From NCBI RefSeq assembly GCF_001050035.1, contig NZ_CVTA01000012.1, forward strand, positions 1 through 64,000: a stretch of 64,000 nucleotides of DNA, written 5' to 3'. This stretch comes from Mycolicibacterium komanii (GTDB lineage: Bacteria > Actinomycetota > Actinomycetes > Mycobacteriales > Mycobacteriaceae). Below the pieces are notes generated by a model, which saw nothing but the letters and a program-made list of their open reading frames with translations, made no database searches and was not told where the DNA came from. Position 1 is the first letter of the stretch; every line of letters begins with the position of its first letter. The position numbers and the translations under genes are program-made. Of the stretch, positions 24,203-33,261 are shown in pieces.

Positions 24203-25621
24203 TTACCTCACTTCCAGACTCAGCAGGTCGTCGACCGTCTCCCGGCGCAGGATCAGGCGGGCCCGCCCGTCGCGCACGGCCACCACGGCGGGACGACCGA
24301 TCAGGTTGTAACGGCTCGACATCGAATAGCAGTAGGCGCCGGTCGCCGCGACCCCCAACAGGTCGCCGGGCCGAATGTCGTCGGGCACCCAGGTATCACG
24401 TACGACGATATCGCCGCTCTCGCAATGCTTTCCGACGATGCGGCTGATGACGGGTCCGGCATCGGTCTGCCGTGATATCAGCCGGACGTCGTATTCCGCG
24501 CCGTAGAGCGACGTGCGGATGTTGTCGCTCATACCGCCGTCCACGCTGACGTATCGCCGGTGCGCGGTCGCGCTCACGGCGACGTCCTTGACGGTGCCGA
24601 CCTCATAGAGCGTGATGGTCCCGGGACCGGCGATGGCGCGGCCCGGTTCGACCACCAGCCGCGGCGTTGGCAGCCCGACGGCGGCCGACTCGTCGCGCAC
24701 GATCGCGGTGAGCTTGGCCGCCAGATCGGCGATCGGAGGCGGATCGTCCTGCGGCAGATAGGAGATGCCCAGGCCGCCACCGAGGTCGACGATCGACATC
24801 TGCGAGGTCTTGTCGACGCCGAACTCGGCGACGACGTCACGCAGCAGGCCGATCACCCGGTGCGCGGCGATTTCGAAGCCCGCGACGTCGAAGATCTGAG
24901 AGCCGATGTGGCTGTGCAGGCCTTTGAGCCGAAGATGATCGGCGTCGAACACGCGGCGCACGGCGTCCATGGCGGCGCCGGACGCCAACGAGAGCCCGAA
25001 CTTCTGGTCCTCGTGTGCGGTGGAGATGAACTCGTGCGTGTGGGCCTCGACGCCGACCGTGACCCGGACCAGGACGTCCTGCACCACGCCCGCGGCGCCG
25101 GCGATCTCGTCGAGGCGATCGATCTCGATCATCGAGTCGACCACGACGTGCTCGATACCGGCCTTGACGGCGGCGGTCAGCTCGGCGACCGATTTGTTGT
25201 TGCCGTGCAGCGCGATTCGCTTGCCGGGAAAGCCGCCGGCCAACGCGACGGCCATCTCACCGCCGCTGGCCACATCGAGCGACAGGCCCTCCTCGGCGAT
25301 CCAGCGGGCCACCTCGGTGCACATGAACGCCTTGGCGGCGTAGCGCACGTTCTCACCACCGCCGAACGCGGCGGCGATCTCGCGGCAGCGGGACCGGAAA
25401 TCGTCCTCGTCGACCACGAACGTCGGGGTCCCGAACTCCGCGGCGATGTCGGTCACGGGCACTCCGCCGATCGACACCACACCGTCGGCGTCACGAACCG
25501 TGCTGCGCGGCCAGACGTTCGGCGCGAGCAGGAGGAGCTCGGAGGGCGACTGCGGGCGGGGCGGGGCACCGGCGTGGTGTACCTCTTCGGCGTGCCGGGG
25601 TCCGGCGGGATGGGCGATCAC
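24203..25621 (-). CDS. lysA: Diaminopimelate decarboxylase
   Basis: Final step of lysine synthesis, meso-diaminopimelate to L-lysine, PLP dependent. 472 residues; the PLP lysine is Lys97 in RYAAKAFM, with HIGSQIFD and the C-terminal CESGD and [12 protein letters not shown] segments. The GTG at 25,619-25,621 is chosen because it overlaps the argS stop by 4 nt; an upstream frame lies wholly inside argS. Confidence 0.95.
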   Translation of the reverse strand: MIAHPAGPRHAEEVHHAGAPPRPQSPSELLLLAPNVWPRSTVRDADGVVSIGGVPVTDIAAEFGTPTFVVDEDDFRSRCREIAAAFGGGENVRYAAKAFMCTEVARWIAEEGLSLDVASGGEMAVALAGGFPGKRIALHGNNKSVAELTAAVKAGIEHVVVDSMIEIDRLDEIAGAAGVVQDVLVRVTVGVEAHTHEFISTAHEDQKFGLSLASGAAMDAVRRVFDADHLRLKGLHSHIGSQIFDVAGFEIAAHRVIGLLRDVVAEFGVDKTSQMSIVDLGGGLGISYLPQDDPPPIADLAAKLTAIVRDESAAVGLPTPRLVVEPGRAIAGPGTITLYEVGTVKDVAVSATAHRRYVSVDGGMSDNIRTSLYGAEYDVRLISRQTDAGPVISRIVGKHCESGDIVVRDTWVPDDIRPGDLLGVAATGAYCYSMSSRYNLIGRPAVVAVRDGRARLILRRETVDDLLSLEVR

Positions 25622-27270
25622 ATGCGCTCCGGAGCGGAAACGCCGAGGATGCCGAGCCCGTTCGCGATCACCTGGCGGGTGGCTTGGCACAGGGCCAGGC
25701 GCGCGCCGTGCAGCTCGTTGGGCGACTCGTCACCTTGGGGCAGCACACGGCAGGAGTCGTAGAACCGGTGATAGTCGCCGGCCAGGTCCTCGAGGTATCG
25801 CGAGACCCGGTGCGGTTCGCGCAGTGCCGCAGCCATTTTCAGCACGCGGGGGAACTCCCCGATGTTGCGGATCAGCGTGCCTTCCTTGTCGTGGGTCAGC
25901 AGTTGCAGGTGGTCGGCGTTGGGCACGACGCCGAGTTCGGCGGCGTTGCGGGCCAGGGCGGACAGCCGCGCGTGCGCGTATTGCACGTAGTAGACCGGGT
26001 TTTCGTTCGACGCCGACGACCACAGCTCGAGGTCGATGTCGATCGGGCTGTCGACCGACGAGCGGATCAGCGAGTACCGGGCGGCGTCGACACCGATCGC
26101 CTCGACCAGGTCGTCGAGGGTGATCACCGTACCTGCCCGCTTGCTCATCCGGACGGGTTGACCGTCACGCACGAGGTTGACCATCTGACCGATGAGCACC
26201 TCGACGGTGGCCGGGTCCTCCCCCAGCGCGGCCGCCACCGCCTTGAGGCGGGCGATGTAGCCGTGGTGGTCGGCGCCGAGCATGTAGATGCACAGGTTGA
26301 ATCCGCGCTCGCGCTTGTCGAGGTAGTACGCGATGTCGGCGGCGACGTAGGCCGGAGCGCCGTCGCTCTTGATGACGACGCGGTCTTTGTCGTCGCCGTA
26401 ATCGGTGGTGCGCAACCAGATTGCGCCGTCCTTCTCGTAGATGCTGCCCGCGTCACGGAGGCGCGCGATCGCCTGGTCGACGCGGCCGGAGGTGTGCATC
26501 GAGTCTTCGTGCGTGTAGACGTCGAAGTCGGTGCCGAAATCGTGCAGCGACTGCTTGATGTGGGCGAACATCAGGTCCACGCCGATGGCGCGGAACGTCT
26601 CGTGCGTCTGGTCGTCGGGAAGCGCCAGCGCATCGGGTTCCTTGGCGAGCACCTGCGCCGCGATGTCCTTGATGTAATCGCCGGCGTAACCGTCCTCGGG
26701 AGTCGGTTCGCCCTTGGCGGCCGCGATCAGGGAGTTGGTGAACCGGTCGATCTGTGCGCCGTGATCGTTGAAGTAGTACTCGCGGGTGACCGCGGCGCCC
26801 TGGGTCGACAGCAGTCGGCCGAGGGCGTCGCCGACCGCGGCCCAACGGGTGCCGCCGATGTGGATGGGCCCGGTGGGGTTGGCGGAGACGAACTCGAGAT
26901 TGATCTTCTGGCCCGCGAGCACCTCCGAGTTGCCGTAGGCCCCGCCGGCCGCCAGGACGTCGGAGACGATCACGTTCTGCGCCGAGGCCTCGATGCGCAG
27001 GTTCACGAAACCCGGGCCCGCGACGTCCGCGGCAGCGATGCCGTTGGTGTCGACCAGCGCCGCGGCCAGCCAACCGGCCAGTTCACGCGGGTTGGCGCCG
27101 ACCTTCTTGCCCAGCTGAAGAGCGAGGTTGGTGGCGTAGTCGCCGTGCTCGGGATTGCGGGGGCGTTCGACGGTGACGGTCTCCGGCAGGGCTGACGTGT
27201 CGAGCCCATGCTGGGCCAGCACCGCGGCAGCGGTGGTCTTGAGCAGGTCGGCCAGATCGGCGGGGGTCAC
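25618..27270 (-). CDS. argS: Arginyl-tRNA synthetase
   Basis: Class I synthetase of 550 residues with HIGH-type motif HIGG in [14 protein letters not shown] and MSK-type motif [16 protein letters not shown], plus the C-terminal anticodon-binding DALR-type domain ending LGVSAPERM. First gene of argS-lysA-hom-thrC-thrB. It is divergent from a tRNA-Arg gene 100 bp away. Confidence 0.97.
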   Translation of the reverse strand: MTPADLADLLKTTAAAVLAQHGLDTSALPETVTVERPRNPEHGDYATNLALQLGKKVGANPRELAGWLAAALVDTNGIAAADVAGPGFVNLRIEASAQNVIVSDVLAAGGAYGNSEVLAGQKINLEFVSANPTGPIHIGGTRWAAVGDALGRLLSTQGAAVTREYYFNDHGAQIDRFTNSLIAAAKGEPTPEDGYAGDYIKDIAAQVLAKEPDALALPDDQTHETFRAIGVDLMFAHIKQSLHDFGTDFDVYTHEDSMHTSGRVDQAIARLRDAGSIYEKDGAIWLRTTDYGDDKDRVVIKSDGAPAYVAADIAYYLDKRERGFNLCIYMLGADHHGYIARLKAVAAALGEDPATVEVLIGQMVNLVRDGQPVRMSKRAGTVITLDDLVEAIGVDAARYSLIRSSVDSPIDIDLELWSSASNENPVYYVQYAHARLSALARNAAELGVVPNADHLQLLTHDKEGTLIRNIGEFPRVLKMAAALREPHRVSRYLEDLAGDYHRFYDSCRVLPQGDESPNELHGARLALCQATRQVIANGLGILGVSAPERM

Positions 27271-27334
27271 GAGGGTCCATCCTATGGTCTGGGGTGGTCA
27301 GCCCCCGAATCCGTTTCCGATGATCTGGATGCGT

Positions 27335-27340
27335 TAGGCT
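27335..27340 (+). promoter_or_regulatory. -10 box candidate of tRNA-Arg
   Basis: TAGGCT lies 30 nt upstream of the mature tRNA 5' end, a normal distance for a processed tRNA transcript. No good -35 is seen. Confidence 0.35.
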
Positions 27341-27370
27341 GTGCAGGCCCAATGGCGCCGTTGTTCACGC

Positions 27371-27443
27371 GCCCCCGTAGCTCAGGGGATAGAGCGTCTG
27401 CCTCCGGAGCAGAAGGCCGCAGGTTCGAATCCTGCCGGGGGCA
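27371..27443 (+). tRNA. tRNA-Arg (anticodon CCG)
   Basis: 73 nt with acceptor stem GCCCCCG / CGGGGGC, a D-arm (GCTCAGGGGATAGAGC), anticodon loop CTCCGGA (anticodon CCG, reads CGG) and T-loop TTCGAAT. Its 3' part is the left attachment site of the element that follows; the gene remains intact because the element carries the identical 3' end. Confidence 0.96.
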
Positions 27444-27445
27444 CC
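27424..27445 (+). repeat. attL core (22-bp direct repeat)
   Basis: Runs from TTCGAAT in the tRNA T-loop to GGGGGCACC two bases past the tRNA end. It is identical to 43,874-43,895. Confidence 0.9.
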
Positions 27446-27481
27446 CTCTCTACCAGGCACTTTACCCCAATCGGGGAGGCG

Positions 27482-27501
27482 CTACCCCCAAGCTACCCCC
27501 A
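27482..27501 (+). repeat. Arm-type integrase site candidate, left end
   Basis: CTACCCCCAAGCTACCCCCA, two CTACCCCCA units with an 11-bp period, 37 bp inside attL. An 18/20 match lies near attR, so the circular form would carry one copy on each side of the core, as in arm-type sites of tyrosine integrases. Confidence 0.6.
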
Positions 27502-27556
27502 CGGGTCTCCCCTGGCGTGTTCCGAACCGTTCGCTGGTAGACAGGGACTTACACGC

Positions 27557-27587
27557 TTGGCATTTATCTCACAAATGCTGCTAATAT
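27557..27587 (+). promoter_or_regulatory. Promoter candidate for the Xis-like gene
   Basis: TTGGCA (27,557-27,562) and TAATAT (27,582-27,587) are 19 bp apart, with the direct repeat TATGTGAATATGTG over the -10 and start region, a possible operator. It would give a leader of about 160 nt. Confidence 0.35.
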
Positions 27588-27660
27588 GTGAATATGTGGG
27601 GCCTTGCCGTATAGCAGGTCATTCCACCCAAGAGCGGGCACTGAAAACCAGAACCAAATA

Positions 27661-27756
27661 AAACGCCTCAAGAAACCGATCCGCTACGGGCCACAGAAAG
27701 CAATCCGAACTTGCCATGGCTTTTGTCTGGCGCTTTCTGTGAAAGAGGCGTTTTTT
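27661..27756 (+). promoter_or_regulatory. Nested hairpin with U-tract in front of the Xis-like gene
   Basis: Outer stem AAACGCCTC/GAGGCGTTT (27,661-27,669 with 27,745-27,753) encloses an inner stem CACAGAAAGC/GCTTTCTGTG (27,692-27,701 with 27,732-27,741). Six T's end the structure just before the GTG start. AAAGAGG, the likely ribosome site, is partly inside the outer stem. This could be an attenuator, a terminator, or a translational switch. Confidence 0.6.
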
Positions 27757-27757
27757 C

Positions 27758-27979
27758 GTGTCTTCGAACAAATCAAACGCGGCAGTTGCTCCGCGTAAGT
27801 ACGTCAGCATTCAAGAGGCCGCCGACTACTTGAGCGTTCATCCGAATTCAATTCGGAACTGGATTGCTAGCGGTGACCTGATTGGTTACCGCCTGCCAAA
27901 CGGTCCACGCGGCGGCATTCGGTGGCGTCTGGACCTCAACGAGCTAGAGAAATTCATCACTTCGCGGGCAACGCGATAA
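27758..27979 (+). CDS. Excisionase-like small helix-turn-helix protein
   Basis: 73 residues with a MerR/HTH_17-type winged helix (about 15-70): YVSIQEAADYLSVHPNSIRNW followed by a wing (GPRGGIRWRLDLNELEKFI). Such proteins act as recombination directionality factors or regulators in mycobacterial phages; phiRv2 also has one. GTG start directly after a structured U-tract. The first gene after attL and opposite in orientation to the integrase at the other end. Confidence 0.75.
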   Translation: MSSNKSNAAVAPRKYVSIQEAADYLSVHPNSIRNWIASGDLIGYRLPNGPRGGIRWRLDLNELEKFITSRATR

Positions 27980-28035
27980 CCCGCCAAGAGCCACGTTGAT
28001 TCCTGCTCTCATTCATCCCATCGAAAGGACACGAA

Positions 28036-28461
28036 ATGACTAGAAAACCGACCACGATCAACGGAGTTTCAGCACAGGCCGCGAACAAACTAGCCGGAGC
28101 CGCTGGCGCTGAAATCGCGCACATGCAACATGAGGACCGAGAGCGATTCTATGACGTAGCTGCGCGTTTGCAGGACATGATTGACCGCGCGGTGGCCGTC
28201 GATGGTGAAGCCGCGCGCGCCTCTGCCGAACGTGTCGCCGCTGCCACGCTGCACGTCATCTTTGGGCAGATCGGTGACGATGAACCCGGCGCTCGGCTGC
28301 GTCTGAATGAAAACTCTCCCGGTGCTTTCCGCGTTCACACGCACCGCCGCGAAGCGCCAAGCCTTCGGTCGGTCATCCGCGCCAATCGCGAGCGCACGGA
28401 AAGCGAAAAACGAGAGCGTCAGAACCAAGGCGGAATAGAAGAAATTTCCACTGAACCCTAA
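28036..28461 (+). CDS. Element protein of unknown function
   Basis: 141 residues, hydrophilic and largely helical, Ala/Arg/Glu-rich, with no cysteines and no recognised domain. It starts with ATG 8-9 nt after an AAAGGA ribosome site and lies between the Xis-like gene and the primase. It could be a small regulator or structural protein; no function is assigned. Confidence 0.6.
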   Translation: MTRKPTTINGVSAQAANKLAGAAGAEIAHMQHEDRERFYDVAARLQDMIDRAVAVDGEAARASAERVAAATLHVIFGQIGDDEPGARLRLNENSPGAFRVHTHRREAPSLRSVIRANRERTESEKRERQNQGGIEEISTEP

Positions 28462-28499
28462 AGCAGTCGAGAAACTAATGAAATGCGCTACGAATCGAA

Positions 28500-28528
28500 T
28501 TGAAACGCGTTGCACCCCAAGGTATAGC
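28500..28528 (+). promoter_or_regulatory. Promoter candidate for the primase-helicase gene
   Basis: TTGAAA (28,500-28,505)-17 bp-TATAGC (28,523-28,528). A GTG in the primase frame lies 6 nt downstream at 28,534, so a leaderless start is possible. Confidence 0.45.
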
Positions 28529-28668
28529 AGGGCGTGTTATATGCGATCCGCGTCCGATTCGGGCGTAAATTGGAACGCCAGACCCTACAAACGGGAATGC
28601 CCCCGGCTGACGAGACCGAGGGCAACCATCCCGAACTGCCAGGTTCGCGAAAGGACGAGTCCAGTCTA

Positions 28669-31308
28669 ATGGATACCGCCGACAACACCACGATTGACGA
28701 GCCTAGTGTCGATCCATCACGACCATTCGCGACCGCCGCATTGCTTTATCGGCGCAAGGGGTGGTTTGGCACGCTGCCGCTTCCACCGAAGCAAAAGAAC
28801 GCCCCACCGACCGGCTACACGGGGATCAAGGCACCGTGGCCCGAACCCGCCACGGTCAAGCGTTGGCGCGAGCAACAGGGCACCGGCAATATCGCGCTTC
28901 GCCTGGGCAGCATTGATTCTGACTACGAAGTGATCGGCATAGACGTTGACGATTACCTCAAGGGCGGCAAGAAGAAAAGCGGCGGCGCACAACTCAAGGC
29001 GATTGAGTCCGAAATCAACTGCGAACTACCTCCGACGTGGACCAGTTCGGCGCGTATCGATGGCTGTAGCGGCATCCGTTACTTCCGCGTGCCTCGGGGG
29101 CTGCGTTTCCGGGGCCAGGTCGATAAAGACATCGAAGTCATTCAGAAGCGACACAGATTCGCAGTGGTTTGGCCGTCGATCAACCCCGACACAGGCGGCA
29201 AGGTCTACTGGTGGTTCCCGCCAGGGGCACCGCTGACCGAAGACGGTAGAGCCCTGTGGGACGGCGTCATACCTGACGCGCGAAGCCTGCCGATATTGCC
29301 CGATGCGTGGATCGATTTTCTGACCCACGGACGCGTCAAAGAGTCTGACGACCCGATGGATATGGATTCGTCGGCGGACGAGTTGTACGCGTGGGCCGAT
29401 GCAACTTTCTGTGACGGCCAAACGATGTGCGCGCACATGCGCCAAAAGGTCAACAGGCACGTCAAATCAATCGCGCAAGAGGCTACGTCGCACGACAAAC
29501 TCACCGATGCGCACATGAGCGTCTACCACTTGGCGCGTGAGGGTCACAGCGGTTGGCACGCTGCGGTTAACGAGATAGAGACCGTGTTCAAACGCGTATG
29601 CATCGAGCGCGACAAACGCAGCGCCGATGAACTGCGCGGCGAAGTCTGGCGTAGCAGAGTAAACGGTTTGCGAAAGGCCAAGGGCCAGTGCGACGACCGC
29701 GCAGCCCACGGCGCTGCACCTGTGGACATGGCGTGTGATCGGATCGCAGCGTATCCCGACACCACGACGTTCGCCGCGTTCCTCAAAAGGCTGGCGAAAC
29801 TGATTGGGCCGAAACGCAAAACGCCGCCGAACGCCACCAGCAATCGACCGGAACTCTACGACGCCAAGATCAGCGCATACATCGCAGACCGCTACCTCAG
29901 AGGAAACTACTGCTACTCAGGCGGTTTCGGGTGGATGCAATGGTCCGGTAAACGCTGGCAACGCGTCGGTGATTCCGTGGTGAAGGAAGCAGTTCGGCTA
30001 GGCGTCATAGACTTTCATCGCGAAGAAGTCACGTTGTATCAACGGCAGGTCATCACAGCGGATCGTGTCAACGCGACGGCAAAGCTGCTAGGGGCCAGTC
30101 GGATTAAATCAATTCTCGACCTGTCACGCGGTTACTTAGCGGTCGATGATAGCCGGTGGGACGCTCACCCTGACTTGCTCAACTGCGCCAACGGCGTGAT
30201 TGATCTGCGCGGCAAAACCCTGCATCCGCATGACCCCAACTGGTATCTGACCACACTGTGTGCGACCGAATACCACAGTGGGTCAACGCATCCCGACTGG
30301 ACCAAGGCCCTAGAGGCGTTACCGCAAGCGCCGCGCGACTGGCTGCAACGCCGGTTTGGTCAGGCGCTCACCGGATATACCCCGCCAGACGACGTGCTCC
30401 CGTTCCTCAAAGGTGGCGGGGAAAACGGAAAGAGCACGATTGTCACGGGGATTTTGGCCTGCATCGGCGAAGACTACGCCAAGCCGCTGCCCGAAAAGCT
30501 GTTGCTGGCGCGTGCTGGTGATCATTCCACCGAACTCATGTCGTTGCGGGGCGTGCGGCTGGCCGTCGTGGAAGAACTACCCGAGTTGGGCTATCTCAAC
30601 ATCAAGCGATTGAAGACGGTCATTGGTACGCCGATGATTTCGGCTCGTTTGTGCGGTAAAGACAACGTGACGTTTGAAGCAACGCACTCGGTGTTCGTCA
30701 CTACCAATCGCCTGCCGCGCGTCAATGAATCCGATCATGCAACGTGGCGACGGCTCACAGCGGTTATCTTCCCGTTTCGATACCGGAAACCGGGCGAGCC
30801 TTTGGACAAGCCGACTGATCGCAGCGGTGATCCTGGCCTACGTGACCGCATAAAAATCGGCGCCGATAAGCAGCACGAAGCGATCCTTGCGTGGCTCGTT
30901 GACGGTGCAGCGCAGTGGTACCACGACAGAGAGTCATTCTCTCAACAACCGCCCGAAGTCATCGCCGCTTCTAGGGCATGGCGTGACGAGGCCGACGTAC
31001 TGGCCGAATTTCAACGAGATTGCATCGTGTTCGATTCACGAAGCCACATGATGACCACCGATCTGTTTGGGTTGTTCTCACGTTGGTTGAAAGACCGCGA
31101 ACACCAGCCGTGGACAGATCAGACGTTCGTGCCGCGATGGATCGAACATCCTGCCGTGGTCGAAGCGGGCGTAGTCAAAAGATCAGTGCGCAAATCCCGA
31201 CCGGGGCTGAGCCGTCCCCCGCTAACTGACTCGACGGTGCCTGAGCAATACCAAGCATGGGTCGGAATTCGGGTGAAGACGGCAAATGACGTTGCGGAGG
31301 ACCAATGA
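28669..31308 (+). CDS. Bifunctional primase-polymerase / SF3 (D5/P4-type) helicase
   Basis: Replication initiator of the element, 879 residues from the ATG at 28,669; in-frame starts at 28,597 and a possible leaderless GTG at 28,534 would lengthen it. The N-terminal part (about 20-240) looks like a Prim-Pol domain, with IGIDVDDY as probable metal-binding acidic motif. The C-terminal part is a superfamily 3 helicase: Walker A GGGENGKST (about residue 580), Walker B RLAVVEELPEL, motif C VFVTTNRLPRV. P4-like and PICI satellites and phiRv1 carry proteins of this kind. A repeat-rich hairpin just downstream may be its origin. Confidence 0.9.
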   Translation: MDTADNTTIDEPSVDPSRPFATAALLYRRKGWFGTLPLPPKQKNAPPTGYTGIKAPWPEPATVKRWREQQGTGNIALRLGSIDSDYEVIGIDVDDYLKGGKKKSGGAQLKAIESEINCELPPTWTSSARIDGCSGIRYFRVPRGLRFRGQVDKDIEVIQKRHRFAVVWPSINPDTGGKVYWWFPPGAPLTEDGRALWDGVIPDARSLPILPDAWIDFLTHGRVKESDDPMDMDSSADELYAWADATFCDGQTMCAHMRQKVNRHVKSIAQEATSHDKLTDAHMSVYHLAREGHSGWHAAVNEIETVFKRVCIERDKRSADELRGEVWRSRVNGLRKAKGQCDDRAAHGAAPVDMACDRIAAYPDTTTFAAFLKRLAKLIGPKRKTPPNATSNRPELYDAKISAYIADRYLRGNYCYSGGFGWMQWSGKRWQRVGDSVVKEAVRLGVIDFHREEVTLYQRQVITADRVNATAKLLGASRIKSILDLSRGYLAVDDSRWDAHPDLLNCANGVIDLRGKTLHPHDPNWYLTTLCATEYHSGSTHPDWTKALEALPQAPRDWLQRRFGQALTGYTPPDDVLPFLKGGGENGKSTIVTGILACIGEDYAKPLPEKLLLARAGDHSTELMSLRGVRLAVVEELPELGYLNIKRLKTVIGTPMISARLCGKDNVTFEATHSVFVTTNRLPRVNESDHATWRRLTAVIFPFRYRKPGEPLDKPTDRSGDPGLRDRIKIGADKQHEAILAWLVDGAAQWYHDRESFSQQPPEVIAASRAWRDEADVLAEFQRDCIVFDSRSHMMTTDLFGLFSRWLKDREHQPWTDQTFVPRWIEHPAVVEAGVVKRSVRKSRPGLSRPPLTDSTVPEQYQAWVGIRVKTANDVAEDQ

Positions 31309-31526
31309 GAGGACTCTGTCGAAAAATGCTGTCTCACATGGGATTATCCGTCAAGTGTGAAGGGGTGTTAAGGGGTTGGTTGGTAGGTTCCCGGGAGAAA
31401 AAATTCTGGAAACTACCTATTCACCCCTTCACACCCCTTCACACACTCCGAGTCAGCAAACAATTCTCGACCGGCGACACACCATTGCGCCATTCGCACG
31501 ACGCCACGAATTCGGAGAGAGGATGA
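31305..31526 (+). CDS. Possible small ORF overlapping the primase stop
   Basis: 73 residues whose ATG overlaps the primase stop by 4 nt (ATGA). The frame spans the long inverted repeat at 31,355-31,444, and the product (basic, then Pro/His-rich) has no domain. The open frame may be a by-product of the repeats, so this is a weak call. Confidence 0.25.
   Translation: MRGLCRKMLSHMGLSVKCEGVLRGWLVGSREKKFWKLPIHPFTPLHTLRVSKQFSTGDTPLRHSHDATNSERG
31355..31444. repeat. Iteron-bearing long inverted repeat, candidate replication origin
   Basis: GTGTGAAGGGGTGT (31,355-31,368) and ACACCCCTTCACAC (31,431-31,444) are perfect 14-bp complements around an A-rich middle (agaaaaaattctgg). The 12-mer CACCCCTTCACA occurs twice directly (31,422 and 31,432) and once inverted (31,356-31,367), with a further AGGGG partial. 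Position right after the primase-helicase and the A/T-rich centre resemble satellite and plasmid origins. Confidence 0.55.
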
Positions 31527-31530
31527 AGGC

Positions 31531-32256
31531 ATGAGCGTGAGCACTGACACGCACACCAAGAGTCAACCCCTGGCGGGTTCTGACGAATCAACAGCGGCTC
31601 TCGGCGGTAGTGATCCCGGCGAGCGCCGTTTAGCGCCGGAGCAAGACGCTGGGGGTCTGCACGCTGGCGCGGGACGGCTTTGGTGGACATGCGAGCGGTG
31701 CAACAGGCGCGTCGGTGGTGTCGGAGCCGGATTCGCTGCCGTCGATCTACGCGAGACCGACGCAGCCGCACACGGACGACTCACACGCGCAGGCGTGGAC
31801 GGTGCCGTAGTGACGGCCAAGGCGCAATGGGCCGTGCTTCACGCCAAGTGCGCGCCAGAGGTCACCAAGCCGTTGAATCCCTATTTCCGAATCTGGATTG
31901 AACGCGTGCGCACCGTAGACGAGTTACTTGACGCGGTGGCCGAGCTTTCGCGTTTGCCGTGGTTCTCGTGGAGTGATTGGGGTGGATTGGTCCGGCGTGT
32001 TCTAGCCGACACCGACAGAGTTGCAGGCGAGTCGGCTGCGCTTCGCGAAGAACGCGCACAGGGGGCACGCGAGCGAGCCGAGCAGAAACGAGCGCGAAAC
32101 CGCGAACACATGCGCCGCAAAAAGCAACGAGGCATCGCACCCGATGACCCTCGCCACGGAAAGGCGAGTACCTACAACAACTTCGGCTGCCGGTGCGATC
32201 CATGCACGCAGGCAGCCGCAGAAGCACAACGCGACCGCAGAGCAGAGGCAAAATGA
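31531..32256 (+). CDS. Cysteine-motif element protein of unknown function
   Basis: 241 residues. Near residue 53 is a CERC pair (WWTCERCNRRV) with a later HAKC, a possible zinc site. A basic helix (ARNREHMRRKKQRGI) is followed by HGKASTYNNFGCRCDPC, a small Cys/His motif that recurs in actinophage proteins and probably binds nucleic acid (inference). An SD-like GGAGAGAGGA precedes the ATG. The end overlaps the next gene by 4 nt. Confidence 0.65.
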   Translation: MSVSTDTHTKSQPLAGSDESTAALGGSDPGERRLAPEQDAGGLHAGAGRLWWTCERCNRRVGGVGAGFAAVDLRETDAAAHGRLTRAGVDGAVVTAKAQWAVLHAKCAPEVTKPLNPYFRIWIERVRTVDELLDAVAELSRLPWFSWSDWGGLVRRVLADTDRVAGESAALREERAQGARERAEQKRARNREHMRRKKQRGIAPDDPRHGKASTYNNFGCRCDPCTQAAAEAQRDRRAEAK

Positions 32257-32738
32257 AAACCATCGACAGCGTTGACGTTCTAGCCGGGTTGGGTCAATAC
32301 CTCGCTGATCACGCGCTGGCGCAATACAGCCCAACCGGTGACTACCTCGATCATCCCGACCTACCTGCCGTGTTGTTCGCCGGAGCCGATGTGCCAGACA
32401 CAGCGTTGGTGCTGACGACCACCGGCTACGACGACCGCGTAGGTGATTTCGACGTGGCACTAGCGTTCCGAGCGCCAGGGGCCGACACCCGACCAGTGGA
32501 CGGGTTGGCTGACGCGGTGTTTAAGCACTTCGTCTCGGTGATCGGCCCACAGGTATGGGTGTACGAAGCCGGGACAGCGGTCATCCTGCCCACGCTGGAA
32601 TGGGGCACACTCGACGTGTCCAACGTCGAGCGGATGACCAGGGGCACACCGGAATCAAGCAGCGAAGGCAAGCACAAGGGCAGCCGGTACGTCAGGACCG
32701 ACACCTACCGCATCACAGTGGACCGTGACGACGAATAG
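32253..32738 (+). CDS. Putative neck/tail-terminator-like minor capsid protein
   Basis: 161 residues from the ATG at 32,253, chosen for its 4-nt overlap with the upstream stop. The pattern (LAGLGQYLADHAL at the start, an ALVLTTTGYDD strand, then DVALAFRAPG and VDGLADAVFKHF) resembles the small phage minor-capsid/tail-terminator group. If right, this would be the element's only part touching the tail interface. The similarity is by eye and not certain; otherwise a hypothetical protein. Confidence 0.4.
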   Translation: MKTIDSVDVLAGLGQYLADHALAQYSPTGDYLDHPDLPAVLFAGADVPDTALVLTTTGYDDRVGDFDVALAFRAPGADTRPVDGLADAVFKHFVSVIGPQVWVYEAGTAVILPTLEWGTLDVSNVERMTRGTPESSSEGKHKGSRYVRTDTYRITVDRDDE

Positions 32739-32762
32739 CGTTGATACACAAGGTGGTTCACG

Positions 32763-33122
32763 ATGCCAGTCAAGAGGCCATGCCTAGAACCGGGATGCCC
32801 GAACTACGCTGAAACGCAGGGACTTTCGTCACGGCAACGGTTCGACCGTGGAGGCCGCTGTGCCGAGCACCGACGAGCGATCAACACGAGAGAGAACCGA
32901 GCGCGACAGAAGCGACCCGACACGATCATCAGGCGCGATCCTGCCTACCGGGCGATACCGAAACCACACGGGTTGCGCTGCGTTCTGCGCATCGAAGGCG
33001 TGTGCACCGGGTGGGCGACAACATGGGACGCCATCGTGCCGCTTGCACGCGGTGGCAGCCATCATCCGAGCAATCTGCAACCGGCCTGCCGCGAATGCAA
33101 TTCGAGCAAGGGTGCTCGCTGA
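32763..33122 (+). CDS. HNH-endonuclease-like protein (first His of the motif missing)
   Basis: 119 residues. The C-terminal half has the HNH frame: CVLRIEGVC, then WDAIVPLARGGSHHPSNLQPAC, then CNSSKGAR. The usual DHIVPL is DAIVPL, so the general-base His is replaced by Ala. An N-terminal Cys/His pair set (CLEPGCPNY, CAEH) may bind a second zinc. HNH proteins beside terminases often take part in cos cleavage and packaging in HK97-type phages and cf-PICIs, and this one is next to the terminase gene, convergent with it. Confidence 0.75.
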   Translation: MPVKRPCLEPGCPNYAETQGLSSRQRFDRGGRCAEHRRAINTRENRARQKRPDTIIRRDPAYRAIPKPHGLRCVLRIEGVCTGWATTWDAIVPLARGGSHHPSNLQPACRECNSSKGAR

Positions 33123-33261
33123 AAAGTTCGGACGCCGTAGGGGTTGCAAGCCGCAGGGTCCCTGGCTCTTTTGCTTATAAACGGCTTGGCCTGGCGTGTT
33201 TTGGCCGATCACGGCACAGAATGACCCCGTGCTGGCCCTGTGGCGCACGCTGAGCCACGTT

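Noticed and set aside
31305..31526. Confident CDS call on the ORF over the inverted repeat
   Set aside because: The frame is largely made of the repeat itself; kept only as a weak call because of the ATGA overlap.
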